Made by a program: the position numbers and the translations under genes
Notes under the pieces: model-generated
Database searches by the model: none
What the model was told of the DNA's origin: nothing
What the model saw: the letters and a program-made list of their open reading frames with translations, nothing else
NCBI GenBank assembly: GCA_022822405.1
Contig: JAJEBT010000034.1
Coordinates: 1 to 40,092, forward strand
Direction: 5' to 3'
Source of the DNA: Alphaproteobacteria bacterium
GTDB lineage: Bacteria > Pseudomonadota > Alphaproteobacteria > MPNO01 > UBA830
DNA: 40,092 bases
Shown here: positions 1 to 7,629 of the stretch, one piece after another
Position numbering within the stretch: position 1 is the stretch's first letter
Layout of the letters: every line of letters begins with the position of its first letter

Positions 1-1874
1 TTGAGGATGGCGTCGAGAGCATCCTGCGGCCGGGCGGCGTAGTGGCGATTGGCCTCGGGCAGGTAGCGGAAGCGATCCTGGCAGCGGACGATGGAGATGG
101 CGGCGTTGGTCAGGCAGGCGAGGTTGCGGGGCATGTTGCGCACATGAGCCCGGCAGCGGTCCTCATCGTAGGTAAAATCGCGAACGTAGTGCAAACGATT
201 CTCGACATGCCAGTGGTTTCTGACCAGGCTCAGCAGCTCCTCGGGCCCGGCCTGGTCGGCGTCGAGCGAGGTCAGGCACCAGGTCACCTCGGTGCTGCGG
301 TGGCCGTCCTTGATGCGTTCGCGCTGGCGCTCGATGCGCACCGCCTGGCGGCGTCCGTGGAGGTCGACATAGCCGTCCCATTCGGGGCCGGAGACATCGA
401 TGGCGGCGCAGCGGCGGCGCTCGATGCGGCCATGGCCCTTGTCGAAGGTTTCGTGCCGGCGCGCCTCGCTCCAGTCGATCCGCTGGAGGTCTTCGAGGAT
501 GGTCGGCTGGTTGTCCTTGATCGCGGTGATGACGTAGTCGGCGGCGCACGTCTCGAGCAGGAAGCGCGCGGTTTCCTGCTGGGCATGCATGGCGTCGAGG
601 GTGACGGTGCGCCCGGCAAGCTCGAGGCTGGCGGACAGGTCGCGCACGGCGGGGATTTCGTTGGTCTTGTCGGCAACCTCCTGCTGGCCCAGCACCAGGC
701 CGGAGACATGCTCGACCGCCGCGACCATCATCCGGCGCCCGTCCGCGGTCTGCTTCGAGGCGCCGCGCACGTCCTTGCCGTCCATGGCCACCGGGGCGCG
801 ATCGGTGCTGTGCTGGCTGGTCCACTGGCTGACGGCGTTGTCCAGGACATCGGGCGGGAGCGCGGCAAGGATGTTGTGGAAGGTGGTGATCGAAGGCGAG
901 GTGTAGCGCTGCTTCGTCTTGCTCCAGAACGCGCGCACGGCCTTGAGCTGGTCCTGGTCGAGCTTGTCGGCGAAGTCGGCAAAGGCGGTCACCCCGCGAT
1001 AGCCGGCAAGCCGCGCCGCAACCGCGAGCGCCAGCACCGTCTCCAACGAGTAGCGCAGGCCGCGGGCGCCGCGGTACTCGGGCACCTCGCCGAGGAACTC
1101 GAACAGGCTGCGCAACCCCGGCGCAGCCATCGGCGCGGTCCGCGGCTCGCCGCGCCACTCCGCCGGCGCCTCGGCCCGGCCCAGCGCCCCGGTGGCGTTG
1201 TCGGTGAGTTCGTACACGAAGATCTCCTTGGGTTGCCCGTGGTAATGCCAGCGCGCCGAGCCGCCGGACTCGCGGCCATAGCCGCGGGTCAGGCCCAGCG
1301 AGCGCCAGTTCGACGCCCGGTAGCAGGTCCCCGAGAAGCGCCCGACATCAACAAAAGTCTCCGCCACAAAGACCGGATAACCGTGAACCGCCCGCATGTC
1401 CGCGGACAGGCGCCGCAGACTCAGACCGAGCACACGCGACGCCAGATTCGCCACCCGATGCGGCGTCAGAATCACAAACCGCACCTGTTGCGCGATCAGA
1501 TGCAGGCGCTGGAACTGCTGCTCCGCGCTCCACCCGATCCAGCGGTCGCGCGCCGCCAGCTTGAACGCCCCGGCCTGCCAGCCGATCAGCGCAAGCCACG
1601 TCGGGCCCAGCGTCGCGACATGACGCAGACCCTTGCCAAACAGGCCATGAAACGGAAGGTAATGATGCGACGCAACCAACTCGTCCCAGCGACGGCGTTC
1701 CTCGGCGCCCCACGTCGGACGCACCCTCACCGCGCCAAGATCAAGCGCCTGATCCCGTGTTGGCAGCGTGCCCATGAACCCACATTGCCACAAACAAAAC
1801 AAAATCGCCAGCCCAAATATCAGCGCCAAACACATCCCTTCAAACGCTGGCCGAACATAAAATAGTCCTGTCAT
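1..1874 (-). CDS. DruA/DUF4338-like domain fused to ISAs1-type DDE transposase (3' end off the window)
   Basis: One uninterrupted reading frame of 624 visible codons runs off the left edge within a residue or so of the expected C-terminus. The ATG at 1874 has a good GGAGGT ribosome-binding site 8 nt upstream. After a hydrophobic leader of about 30 residues, the N-terminal half carries the DruA/DUF4338 signature: ASHHYLPFHG, AARDRWIGW, RFVIL, ANLASRVLGL, AETFVDVGRFSGTCYRASNW and RSLGLTRGYGRE. The C-terminal half starts near 1130 (MAAPGLRSLFEFLGEVPEYRG region) and is a typical ISAs1-family transposase: first Asp in VAMDGKDVRGA, second in VTLDAMHAQQ, Glu in HWHVENRLHYVRD, and a tail FRYLPEANRHYAARPQDALDAIL. 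DruA is known as a component of the Druantia antiphage system and also occurs in transposase-like proteins. Here the DDE fusion points to a transposase. Terminal inverted repeats were not located. Confidence 0.85.
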   Translation of the reverse strand, partial: MTGLFYVRPAFEGMCLALIFGLAILFCLWQCGFMGTLPTRDQALDLGAVRVRPTWGAEERRRWDELVASHHYLPFHGLFGKGLRHVATLGPTWLALIGWQAGAFKLAARDRWIGWSAEQQFQRLHLIAQQVRFVILTPHRVANLASRVLGLSLRRLSADMRAVHGYPVFVAETFVDVGRFSGTCYRASNWRSLGLTRGYGRESGGSARWHYHGQPKEIFVYELTDNATGALGRAEAPAEWRGEPRTAPMAAPGLRSLFEFLGEVPEYRGARGLRYSLETVLALAVAARLAGYRGVTAFADFADKLDQDQLKAVRAFWSKTKQRYTSPSITTFHNILAALPPDVLDNAVSQWTSQHSTDRAPVAMDGKDVRGASKQTADGRRMMVAAVEHVSGLVLGQQEVADKTNEIPAVRDLSASLELAGRTVTLDAMHAQQETARFLLETCAADYVITAIKDNQPTILEDLQRIDWSEARRHETFDKGHGRIERRRCAAIDVSGPEWDGYVDLHGRRQAVRIERQRERIKDGHRSTEVTWCLTSLDADQAGPEELLSLVRNHWHVENRLHYVRDFTYDEDRCRAHVRNMPRNLACLTNAAISIVRCQDRFRYLPEANRHYAARPQDALDAIL

Positions 1875-1966
1875 AGGTTGACCTCCGCACGTTAGCCTCA
1901 AGGTCCGTGGGGCACACTTGAGTCCGGTAATCTGAGAATGCGGGACCACATCAAGGAAGGCTGGCC

Positions 1967-2320
1967 ATGGTTGAGTACAGCGCATATGTTGGTCTGGACA
2001 TCCACAAGGAGACGATTACGGTTGCGGGCCGAAAGGGTCCGGTGTACCGGGGCGCGATCGCCAACAAGCTTTCGTCGTTGCATCGCCTGGTTGGGAATCT
2101 GAGAGCCCGGCGACGATGCGCGGACCTTCGCACGCGCTATCATGTTGAACTGGATCATCGGCGGCACCGACGCACGCACCAAGACTTCTCCATGCTTGTC
2201 GGCCTGCACGGGCGCGGGTGCCTCGCACCTCTCTACGACGTGGCAGGCATGTTGCCCTGCGACGTGGATCCCGGGAGGCTGAAGATGGCCACCAAAATCG
2301 GCGGGGAATACCTGCTTTGA
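1967..2320 (+). pseudogene. IS110-family transposase, N-terminal fragment
   Basis: The frame opens with an AAGGAAGG ribosome-binding site and the IS110 RuvC-like start MVEYSAYVGLDIHKETITVA, including the first catalytic Asp in GLDIHKE. Recognisable similarity ends around 2100 (IANKLSSLHRLVGNL); the rest of the frame does not look like IS110 and the protein stops at about 117 residues, against roughly 320-400 for the family. The remainder of the RuvC domain and the C-terminal Transposase_20 domain are missing, so it is a dead remnant. A C-terminal IS110 remnant lies separately near 18.4-18.8 kb on the other strand. Confidence 0.7.
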
Positions 2321-2330
2321 CGAGGTTCAA

Positions 2331-2700
2331 TCGCGCCATAGAGTGAAGTTCGCAACGGAAGTGCGCTTGCCACCCGCCAACGTTATCGACATGGGAAAAA
2401 TCACAGCGGCAATGTTACCGGTCCTAGTTTGCCGTCAACGGAGCCCGTGCCAATAGGCTCGATCGCCCAATCCTGCAGCGTTTGATCGAGGTGTTGAACG
2501 ACGCTCCGAACGCTGCGTTCAAGTACTGTGGGTAGCGACAGCCTGACCTGTTGCTCAATTTGTGGATGGAAGATATGGCGGTCGCAGTGAAAACCCGGCC
2601 TGCTTGTGGCCGCGGGCTCGCGCGGTAGTCCAATTTTGCTTCGCCGCCGCGAGGCCTGATGAAAGTGTGTAACTCCGGGCCGCCGATCATTTTCGCCACT
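2331..2700. other. Intergenic stretch without a recognised gene
   Basis: Short frames on both strands are interrupted by stops. One + strand frame (RPILQRLIEVLNDAPNAAFK, then a stop, then QPDLLLNLWMEDMAVAVK) has protein-like composition and could be a decayed mobile-element fragment, but I do not recognise it. Confidence 0.4.
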
Positions 2701-2732
2701 TAAAAAAGAAGGGCGGCCAAAGCCGCCCTTCT
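2701..2732 (-). terminator. Intrinsic terminator of porin 1
   Basis: An 11-bp perfect stem (AGAAGGGCGGC / GCCGCCCTTCT) with a 4-base loop is followed on the - strand by a run of six T. It begins about 25 bp after the porin 1 stop codon. Nearly the same hairpin ends porins 2 and 3. Confidence 0.9.
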
Positions 2733-2757
2733 GAAACGCGATTGACGGAAACAGCCG

Positions 2758-3828
2758 TCAGAACTTGATCGCGATGCTGGTCCCGAAGAAAGAGCCGTCC
2801 TCGTTCTTCGTTTTGTCTTTGGTCATCATCGCATCCACAGACCAGCTGACGCCCGGGCCGAGTGAACGCGAGAATGTCGCGACGGTGCCGTTTACATCAA
2901 CGTTGTCATCATCGGAAGTCGTGATATACGCGACCCTGACAGCATTCGGACCAAACTTGTAGCGGAGACCGACATCGGCGCGGGTGAGGTCTTCATTGCG
3001 CATATCGTTGTCCAGGGTGTTGCGGACAACGCCGGCAGCGCCGGTGATGCCTCCCATGGTGACCTTGATGCCGCCGCTCAACACGGTCACGTCCGGACTA
3101 CCTCCTGCGCCGTCGCCGACGATATAGCCCACGGCGGCCCCGACGCCGGCATCGCCGAACTTGCCGGTGTAGTTGACCGCACTGGAAATGATGTCCTCCC
3201 AGCTGCAATTCTTTGCATCGTCCCCGGTCCCGACCTTGCAGAATGGCCGGCTGGCTGACTGCGTATAGGACACGCCAGCCTGCAGCCCGCTGATGCGCGG
3301 GGTGAAATACACCAGCGTTTTCGCGTCGTTCGGCACACGCGGAAGCCCGCGAGTTGCACCGCCTAGAGTGCTGATGCCAGTCAGGTCTTTCGAGTCGAAC
3401 TCGAGATTCTGATGGCCGGCCGCGGCACCGACATGGCCCATATAGCCGTAAACCATCTCGTAGGATGCGCTGTCGGTCGCGCCGAGGCGGATCTTGCCGA
3501 ACGAGCCCGTGACGTCCATGTAGCTCTCGTCGACACCGACGGGGTTGCCATCTATTTCCGCGTCGGTTTCGTACTCGGTCTTGCCGGAGACGGTGATGCC
3601 GTTGTCGAGCTTCATCGAAGCGGTGAAGTGGATCTCGCCGTCTTGCCACTGGACGGCCTTGTCGTCGTCATTATTGCCGTTGTAGCTCTGGATGCCGATG
3701 GTCTGCTCGAACCCGCCACTGATCTTGAGCGACGGTTTCATCATCTTGTCGGCCGCAATCGCGCCGCCGGAAAGTACCAGCACGCCCGCGGCAACCAATG
3801 CCGTGGTGGTAAGAAGCTGCTTCTTCAT
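2758..3828 (-). CDS. Gram-negative porin (porin 1)
   Basis: Predicted 356-residue outer-membrane beta-barrel. The true start is the ATG at 3828 behind GGGAGGAGTAAC; the frame stays open far upstream but that part is antisense to the molybdoenzyme gene. A classic Sec signal peptide (MKKQLLTTTALVAAGVLVLS, ending GGAIAA) precedes the mature chain. Alternating amphipathic strands, many Gly/Asp/Asn turns and a C-terminal Phe (SIAIKF) fit BAM-assembled porins. Compared with porin 2, it carries an 11-residue insertion after SASRPF with two cysteines (PFCKVGTG...KNCSW), which could form a disulfide in a surface loop, and a different loop after GITVSG (KTEYETDAEIDGNPVG). Function is passive diffusion of small solutes; specificity cannot be told. 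Confidence 0.9.
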   Translation of the reverse strand: MKKQLLTTTALVAAGVLVLSGGAIAADKMMKPSLKISGGFEQTIGIQSYNGNNDDDKAVQWQDGEIHFTASMKLDNGITVSGKTEYETDAEIDGNPVGVDESYMDVTGSFGKIRLGATDSASYEMVYGYMGHVGAAAGHQNLEFDSKDLTGISTLGGATRGLPRVPNDAKTLVYFTPRISGLQAGVSYTQSASRPFCKVGTGDDAKNCSWEDIISSAVNYTGKFGDAGVGAAVGYIVGDGAGGSPDVTVLSGGIKVTMGGITGAAGVVRNTLDNDMRNEDLTRADVGLRYKFGPNAVRVAYITTSDDDNVDVNGTVATFSRSLGPGVSWSVDAMMTKDKTKNEDGSFFGTSIAIKF

Positions 3829-3946
3829 GTTACTCCTCCCTAGGGGTTGGTAAGTACGCTGCCCGTGCGGGCAACCGCGTCCTGAAACGGTATCCGCCCG
3901 GGTACAGGACAGGCGCCCGGACGAACCGAGCGCCGCGTAGACCCCT

Positions 3947-3973
3947 TTTATACGCTGCCGAGCCGACTTGCAA
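3947..3973 (-). promoter_or_regulatory. Candidate promoter of porin 1
   Basis: On the - strand TTGCAA (3973-3968) is followed after 15 bp by TATAAA (3952-3947), giving a transcript leader of roughly 110 nt before the porin ATG. The spacing is short, so this is a suggestion only. Confidence 0.4.
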
Positions 3974-4098
3974 TCGAATCGACCGGGCTGTGGCAAAAAA
4001 ACACAGGCCTGTTGCCAAAACACAACAACCTTGCCGCGCATCGATCCGTCGGCGTGGCGCGATTGCCCGGCACGCCCTATCGGTGCTAACCTTTGCCG

Positions 4099-6264
4099 AT
4101 GACTGTCCCGGACGGCATCCATACCACGACCTGCTGGGAATGCAGCACGCGGTGCGGCGCCAGGGTGACCGTGGCCGACGGGAGAGTGGCTGCGATCGGC
4201 CCCAACCCGGCCCATCCGGGATCGAAGGGCGCCTACTGCGTCAAGGGCATTCGCGGCCTCGACGAACTCACCTACGGCAGTTCCCGCCTTCTGCGGCCAC
4301 GGCGCCGCGCCGGTCCGCGCGGCTCGGGCAGATGGCAGGACATCTCCTGGGACAACGCGCTCGACGAGATGGCAGACCGCTTCCTCGACGCGCGCGCCGC
4401 GCACGGACCGGAAGCGCTGGCCGGCGCGGTGTCGAGCGCGTTCTTCAGCCGCGGCGCCATGGTCGCACTGCTCATGCGCGCGCTCGGCTCCCCGAACTGG
4501 ATGATGAACCAGGATCTCTGCGGCGGGTGCCGGGCGTTGTCGGACCGGATCACCGGTCTCGGGATCGTCGGCGGCGAGGATGTCGACCATACCCGTTGCG
4601 CCCTTGTCGTCGGACGCAACCCGCAGGCCGCCGATCCGGCGCAGTGGATGGCGCTGAAGCGGGCGAAGGAAGCCGGGGCACGGGTCGTCACCATCGATCC
4701 CGCGCGCACGCCGGCCGCCGATATTGCCGACCTCTGGCTGCGCCCGCGCGCCGGGACCGACGCCGCGATCGCACTCGCCATGATCCACGTCATCATCGGC
4801 GAGAATCTCCATGACCGGGCATTCGTCGAGTCCTGGACACGGGGTTTCGGGGAGCTTCAGAAGCGCGCCGCCGAATTCCCGCCGGCCCGCGCCGCCGCGC
4901 TTTCCGGCGTCGCCGCGGACGACATCGTTGCGGCGGCGCGGATGTATGCCGACGGCCCGTCCTGCTTCGTGTCCGGGCACGGAATCGACGCCGCCTCCAA
5001 CGGCGTCCAGACCTTCCGGGCCTTTCACTGCCTGGTCGCGATCACCGGCAATGTCGACCGCCGCGGCGGCAATATCCGCGTCAAGCGGCCACGCGGGTTC
5101 CGCAATTACATCGACATCCTCCACGATCCGGCCTTCGCGCTGCCGCCCGAGATCGCGAACCGCACGCTCGGCGCCGACCGCTTTCCGCTGTGGGCCGGCC
5201 CGCGCGGCTGGCAGACCGCGGCCCACAACCCGACCGTGCTCCGGGCCATCCTGACCGGCGAGCCGCATCCGATCCGCGCCATGCACGTGTCCGGCGTCAA
5301 CATCGCCGTCACCTACCCCGGCACGCAGAAGGTCATGGCGGCACTCCGGTCGCTCGACTTCCTGAGCGTTGCCACCCACACGATGACGCCGACCGCGGAA
5401 CTCGCCGATATCGTCCTGCCGAAGACGACCGGGCTCGAGGAGGAGGAAGTCTCGCTCTACCCGTCGGCGCAGATCGTCTCCTACACCCGGCCGATCAAGG
5501 AACCGGAAGGGGAAGCGCGCTCGGATTTCGATTTCACGACCGATCTGGCACGGCGCCTCGAGCGGCGCGGCGTGGATGCCCGGCGTTTCTTTCCGTGGGA
5601 GACCAAGCGCGAGTTCAACCGCTACCTGCTCGGCGACGAGATCGACTGGGACGTCCTGGTCGCGCAGGGCTGGGCGGATTTCGAGTACGAGCTCGGCGAT
5701 TTCGGGAAGACCGGTTTCCGGACCCCCTCCGGCAGGATCGAGCTGTGGTCCGAGACCCTCGCCGGCCTCGATATCGATCCGCTGCCCGGCTACGTACCGC
5801 CACGCAGTGAACGCGCCGGCGGCGACACCCGCGGCGAGTACCCGCTGGTGCTCCTGACCGGCGCACGCGAGAAGACCTATCACCACTCGCGCTACCGCGA
5901 CCAGGCCTGGACGCGCAAGGTTTCCCCGTTCCCGCTCCTGCAGGTCCATCCGGACACCGCGGAACGGCTCGGACTTGCCGACGGCGACTGGGTGGCTGTC
6001 GAGACCCCCGGCGCCGACGGGCGCTGCAAGCTCAGGGTCGCGGTCACCGCCAACACCCAGCCCGGCGTCGTCCGCACCGGCATGGGGTGGTGGCTGCCCG
6101 AAGCGGCCGGTCCCGAACGCGGCGCGCTCGAGGTGAACGTCAACGCGGCGCTGTCCTATGACGGCCCGTGGGACCCGGTGACCGGATCCGCCGACACCAG
6201 GGGTCTGCCGTGCCGGATCGCGCCGATCGCCGAGGCCGAGATCCCGATGGGAAACACCGCGTGA
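4099..6264 (+). CDS. Molybdopterin (bis-MGD type) oxidoreductase with [4Fe-4S] cluster
   Basis: A 721-residue protein of the DMSO-reductase superfamily. The N-terminus binds a [4Fe-4S] cluster through C12-x2-C15-x3-C19-x27-C47 (CWECSTRCG ... YCVKG). Residues about 50-540 form the molybdopterin domain; the segment NQDLCGGCRA contains C141 and C144, C141 being placed where a Cys metal ligand is expected. The C-terminal part (from LVLLTGAREKTYHHSRYRDQ) is the dinucleotide-binding domain. There is no Tat or Sec signal, so it is probably cytoplasmic. No electron-transfer subunit follows; the next gene overlaps and encodes a RidA protein. ATG 4099 was chosen over a TTG two codons upstream. The substrate is unknown; family members include formate, nitrate and polysulfide enzymes and hydratases. 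Confidence 0.85.
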   Translation: MTVPDGIHTTTCWECSTRCGARVTVADGRVAAIGPNPAHPGSKGAYCVKGIRGLDELTYGSSRLLRPRRRAGPRGSGRWQDISWDNALDEMADRFLDARAAHGPEALAGAVSSAFFSRGAMVALLMRALGSPNWMMNQDLCGGCRALSDRITGLGIVGGEDVDHTRCALVVGRNPQAADPAQWMALKRAKEAGARVVTIDPARTPAADIADLWLRPRAGTDAAIALAMIHVIIGENLHDRAFVESWTRGFGELQKRAAEFPPARAAALSGVAADDIVAAARMYADGPSCFVSGHGIDAASNGVQTFRAFHCLVAITGNVDRRGGNIRVKRPRGFRNYIDILHDPAFALPPEIANRTLGADRFPLWAGPRGWQTAAHNPTVLRAILTGEPHPIRAMHVSGVNIAVTYPGTQKVMAALRSLDFLSVATHTMTPTAELADIVLPKTTGLEEEEVSLYPSAQIVSYTRPIKEPEGEARSDFDFTTDLARRLERRGVDARRFFPWETKREFNRYLLGDEIDWDVLVAQGWADFEYELGDFGKTGFRTPSGRIELWSETLAGLDIDPLPGYVPPRSERAGGDTRGEYPLVLLTGAREKTYHHSRYRDQAWTRKVSPFPLLQVHPDTAERLGLADGDWVAVETPGADGRCKLRVAVTANTQPGVVRTGMGWWLPEAAGPERGALEVNVNAALSYDGPWDPVTGSADTRGLPCRIAPIAEAEIPMGNTA

Positions 6265-6728
6265 GCGCCGCCCAAAGACTGCGGGAGCTCGGGCTGGAAC
6301 TGCCGCCGCCCTTCACCTACCCGAGCGCCAACCGCACGGGCTGCGTCCGGAGCGGCAGCCTGCTCTTCGCATCCGGCCATCCACCGCCGGAGAATTTCGG
6401 GGTGAAGACCGTCGGCAAGGTCGGCGCGGAGGTCAGCGAGGCCGAGGCCCATGCGGCCGCGCGCGCCACGGCCCTCAACATCCTTGCCTCGGTGGCGCAG
6501 AGCCTCGGCTCGCTCGACCGCGTGGCCCGCGTCGTCAAGGTCTTCGGCATGGTCAACTCGGCCCCCGGCTTCGACCGCCAGTTCGCGGTCATCGACGGCG
6601 CCTCCGACCTGTTCTGCGAACTCTTCGGTGCCGACGCCGGACAGCACGCCCGGAGCGCGGTGGGCATGTTTGAGCTGCCGCGCGGATTCTGCATCGAGAT
6701 CGAGGCGGTATTCGAGGTCCGCGACTGA
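6261..6728 (+). CDS. RidA/YjgF family protein
   Basis: A 155-residue protein starting with GTG in a GTGA overlap with the stop of the molybdoenzyme gene, so the two are translationally coupled. It shows the RidA fold pattern: SGSLLFASGHPP, a central DRVARVVKVFGMVNSAPGF helix/strand, and the C-terminal ARSAVGMFELPRG with R131, the position of the arginine that in active RidA proteins holds the imine/enamine carboxylate. RidA enzymes hydrolyse reactive 2-aminoacrylate-type imines; many paralogues act in catabolic operons. Its coupling to a molybdoenzyme suggests an imine-type product or intermediate there, which is inference. Confidence 0.85.
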   Translation: MSAAQRLRELGLELPPPFTYPSANRTGCVRSGSLLFASGHPPPENFGVKTVGKVGAEVSEAEAHAAARATALNILASVAQSLGSLDRVARVVKVFGMVNSAPGFDRQFAVIDGASDLFCELFGADAGQHARSAVGMFELPRGFCIEIEAVFEVRD

Positions 6729-6787
6729 GTTCGGCGGTACGGGAACCGCCCGCAACGGTCGACCCGCCCGCCGCCGAAAATTTTTTC

Positions 6788-6815
6788 TTGACACCCTCAC
6801 CGCGGAATTGACAAT
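6788..6815 (+). promoter_or_regulatory. Candidate promoter of the XDH-family operon
   Basis: TTGACA (6788-6793), 16-bp spacer, GACAAT (6810-6815), about 80 bp before the next ATG. It lies in the only sizeable gap of the + strand run, suggesting a separate transcript for the genes that follow. Confidence 0.45.
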
Positions 6816-6896
6816 GGCCACCGGCGGTACGTTCGGACCCACGGATCTGATGGGTCCCGCGCCGTCCCCGAAGCCGGGTTTCAAGGGAGGGAACTC

Positions 6897-7625
6897 ATGA
6901 CGGAAACATGGAAGGAATACGAGCGGGAGTTCGACGAATACGAACTGCCGCCTGATCCGGCCGACGATTTCGACTGGACGCCGGCCACCGCCGAAGTTGC
7001 GGGCAACCTGCCCGACATGCCCCTGGGGAGCTGGCGGGAGCCGGGTTCGAGCCGCCGCGAATTCCTGCGCGGCGTCGTCTGCTCCGGTGTTGCCGTCTCG
7101 GCCGCGGCCTACATGTTCGCGGGGAATTCCGGCAGTGCGCGCGCCGCGGTGCGCGGCGTCGAACGCCTGATCTCGCTCAACGTGAACGGCAAGACCCGCC
7201 GCGTCGACGTGCCTCCGAGCGAGACGCTGGCCCAGACCATCCGCTACCGCCTCGGGCTTACCGGAACCAAGATCGGCTGCAACCGCGCCGAGTGCGGCGC
7301 CTGCACGGTGATGGCGGACGACATCACGATCTATTCCTGCTCGACGCTGACCCACCAGGCGCGCGGCCGCAAGATCACCACCGTCGAAGGCGTTGCCGAC
7401 CCGTCGGGCAAGCTCCATCCGGTGCAGCAAGCGTTCATCGACGAGCTCGGCCCGCAATGCGGCTTCTGCACTCCGGGGCAGGTCGTTTCGGCCGTCGCGC
7501 TCCTGAAGAAGAACCCCAAACCCACAGTGGACGAGGCGCGGCGCGCCATGTCCGGCAACCTTTGTCGATGCGGTGCATACGCCCATTATCTCAACGGGGT
7601 GATGCGCGCCGCCGGGAGGGCCTGA
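6897..7625 (+). CDS. XDH-family (2Fe-2S)2 subunit with internal Tat motif
   Basis: A 242-residue iron-sulfur subunit of a xanthine-oxidase-family enzyme. The plant-type ferredoxin cluster is bound by C128, C133, C136 and C148 (GCNRAECGACTV, YSC); the second cluster by C188, C191, C223 and C225 (CGFCTPGQ, CRCG). A twin-arginine motif SSRREFLRG (R53, R54) precedes a hydrophobic stretch and an ARAA-like cleavage site, as in PaoA of periplasmic aldehyde oxidases. Unusually, about 50 mostly acidic residues (EYEREFDEYELPPDPADDFD) come before the twin arginines. The start at 6897 has a strong GGGAGGGA ribosome-binding site, while the next ATG (7017) has none, so the long N-region looks genuine. It is followed after 4 bp by the large subunit. 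Confidence 0.9.
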   Translation: MTETWKEYEREFDEYELPPDPADDFDWTPATAEVAGNLPDMPLGSWREPGSSRREFLRGVVCSGVAVSAAAYMFAGNSGSARAAVRGVERLISLNVNGKTRRVDVPPSETLAQTIRYRLGLTGTKIGCNRAECGACTVMADDITIYSCSTLTHQARGRKITTVEGVADPSGKLHPVQQAFIDELGPQCGFCTPGQVVSAVALLKKNPKPTVDEARRAMSGNLCRCGAYAHYLNGVMRAAGRA

Positions 7626-7629
7626 AGCC

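Noticed and set aside
42..1865. 607-codon + strand open frame at the left edge
   Set aside because: Antisense to the transposase; composition is low-complexity Ala/Gly/Arg and no family pattern fits, while the opposite strand reads as a transposase.
1..1874. A Druantia defence system
   Set aside because: Only a DruA-like domain is present and it is fused to a DDE transposase; no druB-E genes lie in the window.
2424..2699. 91-codon - strand frame downstream of porin 1
   Set aside because: No ribosome-binding site or known motif; the other strand shows decayed protein-like sequence.
3829..5949. Upstream extension of the porin 1 frame to over 1000 residues
   Set aside because: The extension is antisense to the molybdoenzyme gene and would bury the signal peptide; the ATG at 3828 has a strong ribosome-binding site.
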